In this document: positions 1 to 10,607 of the stretch, piece after piece
How the letters are laid out: every line of letters begins with the position of its first letter
How positions within the stretch are numbered: the stretch's first letter is position 1
DNA from: Ancylobacter sonchi
Lineage (GTDB): Bacteria > Pseudomonadota > Alphaproteobacteria > Rhizobiales > Xanthobacteraceae
Direction: 5' to 3'
Assembly (NCBI RefSeq): GCF_018390695.1
Contig: NZ_JAHBGF010000020.1
Span: forward strand, 310,001 to 374,000
DNA: 64,000 nucleotides
Notes under the pieces: model-generated
What the model was told of the DNA's origin: nothing
The model's database searches: none
Seen by the model: only the letters and a program-made list of their open reading frames with translations
Program-made: the position numbers and the translations under genes

Positions 1-11
1 TGTGGTTTCGC

Positions 12-15
<4 letters not shown>
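1..15 (-). CDS. ABC transporter permease, first five codons only
   Basis: An ATG on the minus strand at 15-13 overlaps the TGA of the upstream ATPase gene by four bases (ATGA), and the frame stays open to the window edge (M-S-E-T-T). In BMP-type importers the ATPase gene is normally followed by two permease genes, so this is most likely the first of them. Only the position and coupling support the call; nothing of the protein can be seen. Confidence 0.5.
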
Positions 16-1580
<1,565 letters not shown>

Positions 1581-1700
1581 GATCCGAACAGGGGACGGCC
1601 GCCGGCGCAGGCGCCAGACGCCGTCGGAACAGGAGGCGACGCTACGGCGTCGCCGGGCGTGTCGCGGGCACCGCTGGCGGCACCCGCGACGATCCGGAGG

Positions 1701-2726
1701 TCACTGCGGCAGCTGCGACACCAGCTTGTGCACGCTGTCGGCGTCGTACTTCGCCGTCACCTTGATCTTGCCGTCGATGACATCCTTCTTCAGCGCCTCG
1801 ATCTGCGCCCAGACGTCATCGGGAATGTGCTTGGTCTTCAGCAGCTTGACCGAGCCGTCCTTGAGATTGATGTCGTAATTGCGCGAGCCGTAGCTGCCGG
1901 CCTTGAGGTCGGCGATCATCCCCGCATAGACCGGCTCCAGGTTCCACACCACCGAGGAGAGCAAATTGCCCTTGTCGATGGCGGTCTTGTCGCCGATCAC
2001 GTCGATGAAATAGACCGGGCCGCCATTGGTCGCCTTGTTGGTCTCCACCGCCTGCAGCATGCCGAAGGACGAGCCGTTGCCCTGGCCGAAGATGATGTCG
2101 GCGCCGGCGGCGATCAGCGCCTCGGTGACGCGCTTGCCACCCGCCGCATCGGAATAGGCCGCCGGGCCGATCACCGCGTAGCGCACATTGATGCCGGCCT
2201 TCTCGGCCTTCGCGCCTTCCGCGAAGGCGGCGGACTGCGAGTTCCACGACGGCGGTTCGCCGGACACCACGATGCCGACCGTGCCGGTCTTGCTCATCTT
2301 GGCGGCGAGGCGGCCGGCGAGATAGGCGCCCTCATGGCCGCTGGCGGTGTAGTCGGCGACCGTGCCGGCCTTCTTGGCGTCGGGGCGGTCGACGATGGCG
2401 ACCGGGACCTTCATCTCCTCGCCGATTTCCGGGGCGGAGGTGTTGTAGCCGCTGGCATGGGCGATCAGCAGGCCGGCGCCGTCCTGCGCCATTTCGCGCA
2501 GCGTCGGGCGCACGTCGCCATAACCGAGATTGTCGGCGACCAGCACCTCGACGCCGGCGGCCTTGCCGGCCGCCTTGGCGGCATCGATGCCTTGCTGGTT
2601 CCAGCCGTAATCGGTGCCGGGCTCCGGCGTCAGGATGGCGATCGACTTGAGCTCGGCCGCGTGGGCGAAAGAAGCCGCGCCGAGCAGCAGGGCAATCGCC
2701 ATGCCGTGCAGAATGGTATTTTTCAT
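1701..2726 (-). CDS. BMP-family ABC transporter substrate-binding lipoprotein/periplasmic protein
   Basis: A 341-residue periplasmic binding protein. It starts with a signal peptide (MKNTILHGMAIALLLGAASFAHA) probably cut after residue 23; there is no lipobox cysteine, so it is likely soluble. The mature part matches the basic membrane protein (BMP/PnrA) family, with the opening IAILTPEPGTDYGWNQQG and the internal IFGQGNGSS segment. BMP proteins bind nucleosides, purines or other N-rings. It is first in an operon with the two-domain ATPase and a permease. The neighbouring hydroxypyridine-type catabolic operon makes an aromatic N-heterocycle a reasonable ligand, but this is inference from position. 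Confidence 0.88.
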   Translation of the reverse strand: MKNTILHGMAIALLLGAASFAHAAELKSIAILTPEPGTDYGWNQQGIDAAKAAGKAAGVEVLVADNLGYGDVRPTLREMAQDGAGLLIAHASGYNTSAPEIGEEMKVPVAIVDRPDAKKAGTVADYTASGHEGAYLAGRLAAKMSKTGTVGIVVSGEPPSWNSQSAAFAEGAKAEKAGINVRYAVIGPAAYSDAAGGKRVTEALIAAGADIIFGQGNGSSFGMLQAVETNKATNGGPVYFIDVIGDKTAIDKGNLLSSVVWNLEPVYAGMIADLKAGSYGSRNYDINLKDGSVKLLKTKHIPDDVWAQIEALKKDVIDGKIKVTAKYDADSVHKLVSQLPQ

Positions 2727-2820
2727 GGAAGGTCCTCTTTATGGTCCGACGGAAATTTATATTCCATGATCGGACATTTTATACTATTTAAGGGACATTA
2801 ATGTTTGGAGTCACGTGGGT

Positions 2821-3270
2821 ATGCGAAGAATTTTTGCTATTCTATGCTTATTGTATTCTGCGGCTTCTTCTTCGGCGAAGGCCGAGGAGGCCCTCGTGGT
2901 CGAACGGGGCGTGGAAGGGCTTGTCGCGGTCACCTTCCATATCGAGAACGCAACGCGCCGGCCCATCACCTGCTCGGCCGCCATCGCGCACTGGTATTCG
3001 GCCAAGATCGGCATGCTGTCGCCGGGCGGCCGTTTCGATGCGAAATTCTGGTCGAAGCCGGCGACCGGCGAGGTATTCCTGCTCAACGACAAGCAGGACC
3101 GCATGCCGATCCAGCGCCTGTGGTGCGGCTTTGCCGGCGCCGATGTCTCGACGCGCAGCGAGATCGCGCTCGCCCGTCGTGCCGGTGCCGCCGAGCCGGC
3201 CATCGATCTGGTCTGCGTGTCCAGGGCCGACGAACGCGCGCTGGACTGCCGCCGCCGTGGGGGCGAATGA
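2821..3270 (+). CDS. hypothetical secreted protein
   Basis: A protein of about 149 residues that I do not recognise. It begins with a signal peptide (MRRIFAILCLLYSAASSSAKA) cut near residue 21, followed by a beta-rich domain with four cysteines (ITCSAA, LWCGF, DLVCVS, LDCRR) that could form two disulfides in the periplasm. A GGAG lies ten bases before the chosen ATG; a GTG six bases upstream is the alternative. It is divergent from the ABC binding-protein gene and is followed by a long non-coding stretch, so it appears to be a single-gene unit. Confidence 0.65.
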   Translation: MRRIFAILCLLYSAASSSAKAEEALVVERGVEGLVAVTFHIENATRRPITCSAAIAHWYSAKIGMLSPGGRFDAKFWSKPATGEVFLLNDKQDRMPIQRLWCGFAGADVSTRSEIALARRAGAAEPAIDLVCVSRADERALDCRRRGGE

Positions 3271-3748
3271 TCGGTCGGGTCCTGGTCCGGGGCTCGGCAT
3301 GCCGGATTCTCCCGCAATGGCGCGCACCGCGCTGACATGTCCGTCGTTCTCAACCAAAAAGCCAGAACCACGAGATTTGGTCAAGCGAAACGGTGCCGTA
3401 TACGGTCGGAAAAAATTGGTTGGAGCGGTTGGTGCAGTTTGTGGTGATTAATTTTTGAGCAGAACATTCTCGCGTTTTTCGGGAGCATATGCACAATTTT
3501 CGCCATTTCGATCCGATGTATGGATAATAATATTCCAAATTTCCGGAGTCGGACTGAATTTTGTGCGGTCGAATGGCGCAGTGAGGGGTCTTGACCATTT
3601 CGGTCATTCAATGGTTGGATCGTGTCAGCCCGAGCCCGATGGCAAGGTCGATGCGGCGGTACCCCGCGCAGTGTCGCCTCGCCGACAGCTGCGACCAGGT
3701 CGATCAAGACGGCGTCCGGGAAACGGGTTCTTCAGAGGAGAGCGGACG
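3271..3748. other. non-coding stretch upstream of the monooxygenase operon
   Basis: About 480 bases, clearly lower in GC than the flanks from about 3340 to 3620, with no convincing gene. It holds a perfect palindrome CCGTATACGG (3396-3405), whose GTATAC core is common in GntR-type operators, and an inverted repeat TGACC-N5-GGTCA (3592-3606) with LysR-like T-N11-A spacing. These are candidate regulatory sites for the rightward operon. The Shine-Dalgarno of the next gene, GAGGAG, is at 3735-3740. Confidence 0.5.
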
Positions 3749-5245
3749 ATGAACGCGCAGACGGCGAAGCGGGAACTCCAGGGCGAGCTTCCGGCCGGCC
3801 ACAAGCTCAAGACCGGTGAGGAGTTCAAGGCCTCGCTCGACGACGGCCGCGCGCTGTGGGTCGGCGGCAAGCGCATCGCCAAGGTGTTCGACGATCCGGC
3901 GCTGTCGGCCGGCGTCGACCTCGTCGCCTCGATGTTCGACGACCAGTTCAAGCCGGAATTCGCCGAGGCCACCACCTATGTCGACGAGAGCGGCGCGGTG
4001 GCGAGCCGTTCCTGGCAGGTGCCGCGCACCAAGGAAGACCTCGCCGATCGCCGCAAGATGATCGAGTACACCAGCCTCAAGACCGCCGGCACCTTCGGCC
4101 GTCCGCCGGATCTCGCCCCCGCCATCGCGGTCGGCCTGCTCGCCTATCTGCCGACCTTCAAGGCCAAGAAGTCGCTGATCGAAGGCTGCTCGCCCGACTT
4201 CGCCGAGAATATCGAGCGCTATGTCGCCTATGGCCGCGACAACAATCTCACCGCCTCCGAAAGCCTTACCGGCCCGCAGAACGACCGCTCCTCGCCCAAG
4301 GGCGCCGAAGCCTCGCTGCTCAAGGTGAAGAGCGTCGAGAAGGGCGGCATCCGCGTCTCCGGCGCCAAGACGGTCGGCTCGATCTCGGCTCAGGCCAACG
4401 AGATCTTCTTCACCAATCTCGGCGGCATCCGCGAAACCCCGGCCGAGGCCTGCATCTGGGCGTCGGTACCGATCAACTCCGACGGCATCAAGCTGATCTC
4501 CCGCGAGATGGTCTCCCATCCCGGCGCCGATCCGTTCGATCATCCGGTCGCCCGCCTCGGCGAGGAAGCCGACCAGCTGATCATCTTCGACAACGTCTTC
4601 GTGCCGACCGACCGCATCTTCAACCTCGGCGACCCGACCGCCATGTCCTATTACGGGCCGGTCTGCGTGTTCGCCCACTGGCACGTGCTCACCCGCCTCA
4701 CCGTGAAGGCGGAGCTGTTCGTCGGCGCCGGCCAGCTGGTGCTCGACGTGCTCGGCACCTCGACCATCCCGGCGGTGCAGGGCATGCTGGGCGAGATCAT
4801 CCAGTACGCCCAGACGCTGCGCGCCTTCGTCACCGCCGCCGAGGCGCTGGCCAAGCCCACCGAGGGCGAGGTGATGGCGCCCGACGTCGGCATGCTCACC
4901 GCCGGCCGGCTCTATTCCATCGAGCACTATCCGCGCATCATCCACATCCTGCAGGAACTGTGCGGCCAGGGCCTCGTCATGCGCTTCGGCAAGGCCGCCT
5001 TCGACAATCCGGAGATCGGCCACCACCTGCACGACCTGCTGCCCGGCAAGGGCGTCAGCGCCGAGGTGAAGGAACTGCTGATGAACTTCATCTGGGACAT
5101 GACGTCGTCCTCTCTGGCGGGCCGTGTCGCCCTGTTCGAGAACGTCAACGCCTCGCCGGCGCCGCGCCTGCGCGAGCGTCTCTACAACGAGGTGAAGCGC
5201 GACGCCTTCATCGCGCAGGTGAAGACCCTCGCCGGCATGCCCTGA
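3749..5245 (+). CDS. HpaB-family two-component flavin monooxygenase, oxygenase subunit
   Basis: A 498-residue protein of the 4-hydroxyphenylacetate 3-hydroxylase (HpaB) family, which uses reduced FAD supplied by a separate reductase to hydroxylate an aromatic ring. Recognisable family segments include the ESLTGPQNDRS stretch near residue 170 and the VFVPTDRIF-AHWHVLTR region near residues 285-315. The start has GAGGAG eight bases upstream. It is first in an operon that also encodes a flavin reductase (8517-9068), the expected partner, and a 2,5-dihydroxypyridine dioxygenase. A hydroxylation that yields a dihydroxypyridine is therefore the favoured role. Relatives include phenol, pyrrole and pyridine hydroxylases and the non-oxidative 4-hydroxybutyryl-CoA dehydratase, so the substrate cannot be read from sequence. 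Confidence 0.85.
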   Translation: MNAQTAKRELQGELPAGHKLKTGEEFKASLDDGRALWVGGKRIAKVFDDPALSAGVDLVASMFDDQFKPEFAEATTYVDESGAVASRSWQVPRTKEDLADRRKMIEYTSLKTAGTFGRPPDLAPAIAVGLLAYLPTFKAKKSLIEGCSPDFAENIERYVAYGRDNNLTASESLTGPQNDRSSPKGAEASLLKVKSVEKGGIRVSGAKTVGSISAQANEIFFTNLGGIRETPAEACIWASVPINSDGIKLISREMVSHPGADPFDHPVARLGEEADQLIIFDNVFVPTDRIFNLGDPTAMSYYGPVCVFAHWHVLTRLTVKAELFVGAGQLVLDVLGTSTIPAVQGMLGEIIQYAQTLRAFVTAAEALAKPTEGEVMAPDVGMLTAGRLYSIEHYPRIIHILQELCGQGLVMRFGKAAFDNPEIGHHLHDLLPGKGVSAEVKELLMNFIWDMTSSSLAGRVALFENVNASPAPRLRERLYNEVKRDAFIAQVKTLAGMP

Positions 5246-5327
5246 GCGGCGATGCCCGACATTCCGGGCCGCCGGCAGCGGCGGTCCGGGCCCTCTCACG
5301 CCTGCGATGCATGACCGGAGGCCCGGC

Positions 5328-5759
5328 ATGGCCCAGCCAGTTGCCGACCCGTCCCGCCCCACCGTCGATCCGGTCGAGGCCTTCTATGCCGCCTACAACG
5401 CCCACGACGCCGCTGCCGCCGCCGCGCTCTATGCCGAGGATGGCTGGCACGAGGAGGCACACAATGGTGCCCGTCGCACAGGTCGCGACGCGCTGGAGGC
5501 GGGTCTCGACCGCTTCTTCGGCTTCATCGTCGATGCGCACTGGCAGCCGCGCGAGCGGATCGACGCCGGTCCGCGCGTCGCGGTGGTCTATACGCTGACC
5601 GGCCGGCTCGGCGTCGACATCAAGGGCCGGTCGACCCGCGGGCTCGCCATCGAGCTCAAGGGCGTGCATCTCTTCGACATCGCCGATGGCCGCCTGCTCG
5701 GCACGTGCGACTATTGGGACCCGATAATGTTCCAGCGTCAGATCGAGGCCGCAGCATGA
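5328..5759 (+). CDS. SnoaL-like (NTF2-fold) protein
   Basis: A 143-residue protein with the NTF2/SnoaL pattern: an opening helix (DPVEAFYAAYNAHDAAAAAALYAEDG-type region), then repeated beta strands ending in a buried acidic segment. Members bind small polar or aromatic molecules and some act as isomerases or hydrolases. The ATG at 5328 has a GGAG eight bases upstream, better than the ATG at 5307. Its stop overlaps the start of the next amidase (ATGA), showing translational coupling. A role on an intermediate of the ring-degradation pathway is inferred from context only. Confidence 0.7.
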   Translation: MAQPVADPSRPTVDPVEAFYAAYNAHDAAAAAALYAEDGWHEEAHNGARRTGRDALEAGLDRFFGFIVDAHWQPRERIDAGPRVAVVYTLTGRLGVDIKGRSTRGLAIELKGVHLFDIADGRLLGTCDYWDPIMFQRQIEAAA

Positions 5760-7219
5760 GCGCCGACGCCGATACGCCCTGCCACGCGGGCTTTGCCGAG
5801 TACGAGGCCTATGACGCCACCGGCCTCGCGGCGCTGGTGCGCGCCGGCGAGGTGACGCCTGACGAATTGCTCGATGCCGCCCTGTCGCGCATCGCGGTGC
5901 ATGAGCCGCGCCTGCACGCGCTGGTGCATCGCTTCGAGGAGAAGGGGCGGCAGGCGATCGCCGCCGGTCTGCCGGATGGGCTGTTCACCGGCGTGCCGTT
6001 CCTGGTGAAGAATACCGGCTTCGAGATGGACGGGACCATCCTGTCCACCGGCTCCAACCTGTTCCGCGACGTGGTGTCGAGCCGCGATTCGACCCTGGTG
6101 GCGCGCTACAAGGCGGCCGGCCTCGTCATCATCGCCAAGACGAACACCCCGGAATTCGCGCTGAGCTTCACCACCGAGCCGGACGCCTTCGGCCCGACGC
6201 GCAACCCGTGGAACCCCGATCTGAGCCCCGGCGGTTCCTCGGGCGGCTCCACCGCCGCCATCGCCGCCGGCTATGTGCCGATGGCCAACACCTCGGACGG
6301 CGCCGGCTCCACCCGCCTGCCGGCCTCGCATTGCGGCCTGTTCGGCTTCAAGCCGAGCCGCATGGTCAATCCGCTCGGCCCGGTGGTGGTCGAGGCGATT
6401 GCCGGCATGTCGACCCCACATGCCGCCAGCTGGAGCGTGCGCGACAACGCCGCCCTGCTCGACGCCAGCGGCGGGCCGGATGTCGGCGACCCCTATCTCT
6501 CCCCGGTCGGGGAGGAAAGCTACCTTTCGCAGCTGGAGCGCGACCCGCCGCCGCTGCGCATCGGCTTCACGCCGGAATCGCCGCTCGGCACTCCGGTCGA
6601 CCCCGAATGCCGGAGGGTGGCGCAGGAGGCGGCGGCGCTATGTGCCGAGCTCGGTCACCATGTCGAGATCTGCGAGGCCGGCTACGACGCCCATGCGCTA
6701 AAGGCGGCCTGGCGCATCATCGTCGGCGTCAACATCACGCCGGCGGTGGAGATGCGGGGCCGGGCGCTCGGTCTCTCCGATCCGCTCGGCCACATCGAAC
6801 CGGTCAATGCGGAATGGGTGCGCGAGGCGCGGGCGCTGCCGGCGACCGCCTATCTCGGCGCGGTCAACATGCTGCACCAGACCGCCCGTTCGCTCGGCCG
6901 CTTCTTCCAGAAATACGACGTGCTGCTGTCGCCGACCGCCGGCGAGCTGCCGCCGCCGCTCGGCAAGCTTGCCGGTGCCGGCAAGGGCCTCGACGATTTC
7001 TACGACGCCTTCTGGACGCATGCGCCGTTCACCTGCGCCTTCAACGCGTCGGGCTGCCCGGCGATGAGTGTGCCGCTCGGCATGTCGGCGAGCGGATTGC
7101 CGGTGGGCGCGCATTTCGGCGCCGGCTTCGGCAAGGACGGGATGCTGTTCGCCTTGGCCGGGCAACTGGAGCGGGCGCGCCCGTGGTTCGGCCGCCGGCC
7201 GTCGCTAGCCAGCCGATGA
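5756..7219 (+). CDS. amidase-signature family hydrolase (NylA-like)
   Basis: A 487-residue amidase-signature enzyme with the full Ser-cisSer-Lys triad: Lys85 in FLVKNTGF, the GGSSGGS loop near residues 159-165, and the nucleophile Ser185 in DGAGSTRLP. The segment around it resembles 6-aminohexanoate cyclic-dimer hydrolase. It starts at the ATGA overlap with the SnoaL-like gene. In this operon it could hydrolyse an amide made by ring cleavage, such as maleamate or an N-formyl amide; in known nic clusters that step is done by an isochorismatase-type enzyme (NicF), which is not seen here. Substrate is inferred. Confidence 0.88.
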   Translation: MSADADTPCHAGFAEYEAYDATGLAALVRAGEVTPDELLDAALSRIAVHEPRLHALVHRFEEKGRQAIAAGLPDGLFTGVPFLVKNTGFEMDGTILSTGSNLFRDVVSSRDSTLVARYKAAGLVIIAKTNTPEFALSFTTEPDAFGPTRNPWNPDLSPGGSSGGSTAAIAAGYVPMANTSDGAGSTRLPASHCGLFGFKPSRMVNPLGPVVVEAIAGMSTPHAASWSVRDNAALLDASGGPDVGDPYLSPVGEESYLSQLERDPPPLRIGFTPESPLGTPVDPECRRVAQEAAALCAELGHHVEICEAGYDAHALKAAWRIIVGVNITPAVEMRGRALGLSDPLGHIEPVNAEWVREARALPATAYLGAVNMLHQTARSLGRFFQKYDVLLSPTAGELPPPLGKLAGAGKGLDDFYDAFWTHAPFTCAFNASGCPAMSVPLGMSASGLPVGAHFGAGFGKDGMLFALAGQLERARPWFGRRPSLASR

Positions 7220-7227
7220 GGTCATCG

Positions 7228-8520
7228 ATGAACGAGACGACGCCTGCTTCCCTGGTTGCCCTATCGGCACGCGAGGCGGCCGCGCGGGTCGCCGCCAACA
7301 CCCTCGCCGCCGAGGCGGTGGCCGCGGCCTTCGCCGAGCGGATCGCCGCTCGCGAGCCGGTCGTCCAGGCCTGGGCGCATTTCGACCGCGACCGCGCGCT
7401 GGCCGAGGCGCTGGCCGCCCCGGCCGGGCCGCTGGCCGGCGTCACCTTCGGCGTCAAGGACGTGATCGACACCGTCGACATGCCGACCGGCTACGGCTCG
7501 CCGGTCTATGCCGGCTACCGGCCGGCCTGGGACGCGCCCATCGTGGCGCTCACCCGCCGGCTCGGCGGCGTGGTGCTCGGCAAGACGGTGTCGACCGAGT
7601 TCGCCATGGCGAGTCCGGGCAAGACCCGCAACCCGCACAATCCCGACCATACGCCGGGCGGCTCGTCGAGCGGCTCCTGCGCGGCGGTTGCCGCCGGCAT
7701 GGCGCATGTCGCCTTCGGCACCCAGACCGCCGGCTCCATCGTGCGGCCGGCCAGCTATTGTGGCGTGGTCGGCTACAAGCCGAGCTTCGGCACGCTGAAC
7801 CGCGCCGGCATCAAGCCTCTGTCCGACAGCCTCGACCATCTGGGGTTGATCACCCGCGACGTGCGCGACGCCGCCTTCGCCGCCGCGGCGCTCGCCGAGC
7901 GGCCGGCGCTGGCGGAGGGGTCGATTACCGGTCCGCTGCGGGTCGGTCTGTTCCGCACCTCCCGCTGGGCCTCCGCCGAGCCCGCCACCCGCGCGGCGCT
8001 GGACCGGACGGTCGCCGCCATCGAGGTGGCTGGCGGCACGGTGCGCGAATTGCCGGTGCCGGACCTCTTCGAGCAACTTTATGCGCTGTTCGACGCGGTG
8101 ATGGGCTGGGAGACGCCCCATACGCTCGCCTATGAGCGTCAGGTGCTGGGCGAGCGCATCTCGCCGGTCACCCTCGGCTTCCTCGATACGCTGGCGAAGG
8201 CGACGCGCGATCAGTACGACGCCGCGCTGGCGGTGCTGAAGCGGCGCGACGCCATCGTCGAGGAACTGCTCGACGGCTGCGACGTGCTGATCACCCCGGC
8301 AGCGCCGGGCGAGGCGCCGGCCGGGCTCGGCAGCACCGGTGACCCGGTGTTCAACAAGCCCTGGACGCTGCTGCATGCCCCGGCGCTGACGGTGCCGGCC
8401 GGGGTTGGGCCGAGCGGCCTGCCGGTGGGCGTGCAGGTGGTCGGCCGCATCGGCGAGGACGCCCACACGCTGGCCGCCGCCGCCTCTATCGAAGACGCGC
8501 TGAAGGCCCGGACGTCATGA
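7228..8520 (+). CDS. amidase-signature family hydrolase (GatA-like)
   Basis: A 430-residue amidase-signature protein with Lys77 (FGVKDVID), the cis-Ser loop GGSSSGS (residues 144-150) and nucleophile Ser170 (TAGSIVRP). The chosen ATG follows a TGAGG at a good distance; an ATG at 7216 that overlaps the upstream TGA is an alternative adding four residues. Its stop overlaps the flavin-reductase start (ATGA). It is only loosely similar to the preceding amidase, so the pair probably handles two different amides rather than being a recent duplication. Glutamyl-tRNA amidotransferase is unlikely because no GatB or GatC neighbours are present. Confidence 0.88.
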   Translation: MNETTPASLVALSAREAAARVAANTLAAEAVAAAFAERIAAREPVVQAWAHFDRDRALAEALAAPAGPLAGVTFGVKDVIDTVDMPTGYGSPVYAGYRPAWDAPIVALTRRLGGVVLGKTVSTEFAMASPGKTRNPHNPDHTPGGSSSGSCAAVAAGMAHVAFGTQTAGSIVRPASYCGVVGYKPSFGTLNRAGIKPLSDSLDHLGLITRDVRDAAFAAAALAERPALAEGSITGPLRVGLFRTSRWASAEPATRAALDRTVAAIEVAGGTVRELPVPDLFEQLYALFDAVMGWETPHTLAYERQVLGERISPVTLGFLDTLAKATRDQYDAALAVLKRRDAIVEELLDGCDVLITPAAPGEAPAGLGSTGDPVFNKPWTLLHAPALTVPAGVGPSGLPVGVQVVGRIGEDAHTLAAAASIEDALKARTS

Positions 8521-9068
8521 GCGCGCCCGCGGCGCATGACGCGGAGGCCGGTGCCATGGCGCCGAGCCTGTCGCATGCCGCCGATCCGGAACTCACCAGC
8601 GCCTTCAAGCACGCCATGGGGCGTCTCGCCGGCGCGGTGTCGCTGATCACCGCCGGCCAGGGCAAGGAGGCGCGCGGCCTTACCGCGACAGCGGTATGCA
8701 GCGTGTCGGTCGCACCGCCGACGCTGCTGGTCTGCGTCAACCGCCATGGCGAGGCTCACCACGCCATCGCCCGGTCCGGGGCCTTCTGCGTCAATGTCCT
8801 CGCCGAGCACGACCGGCCGATCGCCGACCGCTTCGCCGGCCGGCACGGCCATGCCGGCGCCGACAAGTTCGACGCCGCCGACTGGTTGTCGCTGGCAACC
8901 GGGGCGCCGGTGCTCGGCGATGCGCTGGTCAGCATCGACTGCACGCTGGTCGAGCATGTCGATGCCTACACCCACACGGTCTTCTTCGGCACCGTGCGGG
9001 CGGTGCGTCTCGGCGCGACGGCGCCGCCGCTCATCCATTTCGACCGCGCCTATCGCTCGCTGGCCTGA
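8517..9068 (+). CDS. flavin reductase (HpaC-type), reductase component
   Basis: A 183-residue flavin-reductase-like domain protein: FKHAMGRLAGAVSLITAG, the GLTATAVCSVS segment, PPTLLVCVNR and FCVNVLAEHD are the typical flavin-binding strands. It makes reduced FAD or FMN with NAD(P)H for a partner oxygenase, here almost certainly the HpaB-type protein encoded first in the operon. It overlaps the upstream amidase by four bases. The first 13-20 residues are poorly conserved in the family, and Met14 is an alternative start. Confidence 0.9.
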   Translation: MSAPAAHDAEAGAMAPSLSHAADPELTSAFKHAMGRLAGAVSLITAGQGKEARGLTATAVCSVSVAPPTLLVCVNRHGEAHHAIARSGAFCVNVLAEHDRPIADRFAGRHGHAGADKFDAADWLSLATGAPVLGDALVSIDCTLVEHVDAYTHTVFFGTVRAVRLGATAPPLIHFDRAYRSLA

Positions 9069-9118
9069 GCCGGCATCGACCTCTCATTTCCGCAGGACCC
9101 CGGCAAGGGAAGGCAATC

Positions 9119-10162
9119 ATGGCAATCAGTGATCTGGCGCTCATCGACGCCTGGAAGGACGTGCTGACTCTCTCGAAACTCACGCCCGGCGAGCAGGTGT
9201 CGCTGCTGGTCAGCGACGACAGCAACCCGCAGCTCGTCTCGACCGCCCGTACCGCGGTCGGCCAGCTCGGCGGCGTGCTCACCATCCTGCAGCTGCCGCC
9301 GCTCAATGGCGACGTGGCGCTGTCGCGCGACAAATCCGGCTATGTCGGCCACACCGCGCTGAAGGGTAACCGCCCGGCGCTGGAGGCGATGAAGCATTCC
9401 GATCTCGTCATCGACACCATGATGCTGCTGTTCTCGCCGGAGCAGGAGGAGATCCTGAAGACCGGCGCCCGCATGCTGCTCGCCTGCGAGCCGCCGGAGG
9501 TGATGCTGCGCATGAAGCCGACGCTCGACGACGCGCGCCGTGCAACCAATGCCGCCGCCCGCCTCGCCAAGGCGAAGACGCTCACCGTGACCTCGAAGGC
9601 CGGCACCGATTTCCGCTGCTCCATCGGCCAGTACCCGGTGCTGAAGCAGCAGGGCTTCGTCGACCGCAAGGGCGGCTGGGATCACTGGCCGAGCTGCTTC
9701 GTCGCCACCTGGCCGGATGAGGGCTCCTGCGAGGGCGTCATTGTCATCGACACCGGCGATATCCTGCTGCCGTTCAAGCGCTATGCCCGCGAGCCGATCC
9801 ACATTTCCATCGAGGGTGGCTGGATCCGCAAGATCGAGGGCGGCTTCGAGGCGGAATATCTGCGCAGCTACATGGACAGCTTCAACGACCCCGATGCCTA
9901 CGCCATGGCGCATGTTGGCTGGGGCCTGCACAGACGAGCGCACTGGACCACGCTCGGCCTCTATGACCGCGAGGCGGGCCTCTCCATGGACGCGCGCTCC
10001 TTCTACGGCAACTTCCTGTGGTCGAGCGGCCCGAATACCGAGGCTGGCGGCACCCGCGACACGCCCTGCCACATGGATATCCCGCTGCGCGGCCATTCGC
10101 TGTCGCTCGATGGCGAGCCGATGACCATCGACGGCAAGGTGATCCCGGAAGACCAGAACTGA
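9119..10162 (+). CDS. nicX: 2,5-dihydroxypyridine 5,6-dioxygenase (NicX-like)
   Basis: A 347-residue protein matching NicX, the non-heme Fe(II) enzyme that opens 2,5-dihydroxypyridine to N-formylmaleamate. The three residues I recall as iron ligands in Pseudomonas putida NicX (His265, His318, Asp320) fall at exactly the same positions here: His265 in AHVGWG, and His318 and Asp320 in PCHMDIP. Length also agrees (about 350). The ATG at 9119 follows an AAGGGAAGG Shine-Dalgarno. It is the last gene of the rightward operon and ends at a strong terminator. The family also contains M29-like aminopeptidases, but the ligand set and neighbours favour the dioxygenase. Confidence 0.85.
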   Translation: MAISDLALIDAWKDVLTLSKLTPGEQVSLLVSDDSNPQLVSTARTAVGQLGGVLTILQLPPLNGDVALSRDKSGYVGHTALKGNRPALEAMKHSDLVIDTMMLLFSPEQEEILKTGARMLLACEPPEVMLRMKPTLDDARRATNAAARLAKAKTLTVTSKAGTDFRCSIGQYPVLKQQGFVDRKGGWDHWPSCFVATWPDEGSCEGVIVIDTGDILLPFKRYAREPIHISIEGGWIRKIEGGFEAEYLRSYMDSFNDPDAYAMAHVGWGLHRRAHWTTLGLYDREAGLSMDARSFYGNFLWSSGPNTEAGGTRDTPCHMDIPLRGHSLSLDGEPMTIDGKVIPEDQN

Positions 10163-10167
10163 GCAGG

Positions 10168-10198
10168 TTCCGGCGGCGGAGAGGCTCCGCCGCCGGAA
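10168..10198. terminator. bidirectional terminator hairpin between convergent genes
   Basis: A perfect 13-bp stem (TTCCGGCGGCGGA at 10168-10180 paired with 10186-10198) around a five-base loop, starting six bases after the dioxygenase stop and ending ten bases before the stop of the convergent gene. There is no long T tract, as usual in GC-rich genomes. Position and symmetry suggest that it ends transcription from both sides. Confidence 0.85.
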
Positions 10199-10208
10199 TG
10201 GCCGGGGG

Positions 10209-10607
10209 TCAGGCCTTCGCGGCGGCGGCCTTGGCGTCCTCTTCCGCGAACACTTCGCGGGCGACGCGGAAGCTGTCGAGCGCGGCCGGCACGCCGCAAT
10301 AGATCGCGACCTGCAGCAGCAGCTCGCGGATTTCCTCGCGCGACAGCCCGTTATTGAGGGCGCCGCGCACATGGAGCTTGAGTTCATGCGGGCGATTGAG
10401 TGCCGCGATCATGCCGATGTTGAGGATGGAGCGCTCGCGGCGCGCCAGTCCCTCGCGGCCCCAGACCTCGCCCCAGCAATATTTGGTCACCAGCTCCTGC
10501 AGCGGACGGGTGAATTCGTCCATCTCGGCCAGCGATTTGTCGACATAGGCGGCGCCCACCACGGCGCGGCGGATCTCAAGTCCCTTTTCGAAGAGGTCGT
10601 CGGTCAT
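10209..10607 (-). CDS. carboxymuconolactone decarboxylase family protein
   Basis: A 132-residue AhpD-like protein closest to 4-carboxymuconolactone decarboxylase (PcaC). The WGEVWGREGLARRERS segment, the LKLHVRGALNNGLS helix with its His, and the closing IYCGVPAALDSFR are typical. Its ATG overlaps the stop of the GntR gene by four bases. It is third in a leftward operon with an alpha/beta hydrolase and a regulator. A PcaC/PcaD-like pair would act on a lactone from ring fission; the substrate here is unknown and may differ from protocatechuate. Confidence 0.85.
   Translation of the reverse strand: MTDDLFEKGLEIRRAVVGAAYVDKSLAEMDEFTRPLQELVTKYCWGEVWGREGLARRERSILNIGMIAALNRPHELKLHVRGALNNGLSREEIRELLLQVAIYCGVPAALDSFRVAREVFAEEDAKAAAAKA

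Noticed and set aside
3350..3707. Small minus-strand open frames in the monooxygenase leader region
   Set aside because: No Shine-Dalgarno, no conserved motif and non-genomic codon use; they lie in an AT-rich regulatory stretch.
7216..7230. ATG at 7216 as the start of the second amidase
   Set aside because: It overlaps the upstream stop, but the ATG at 7228 has a properly spaced TGAGG; kept only as an alternative.
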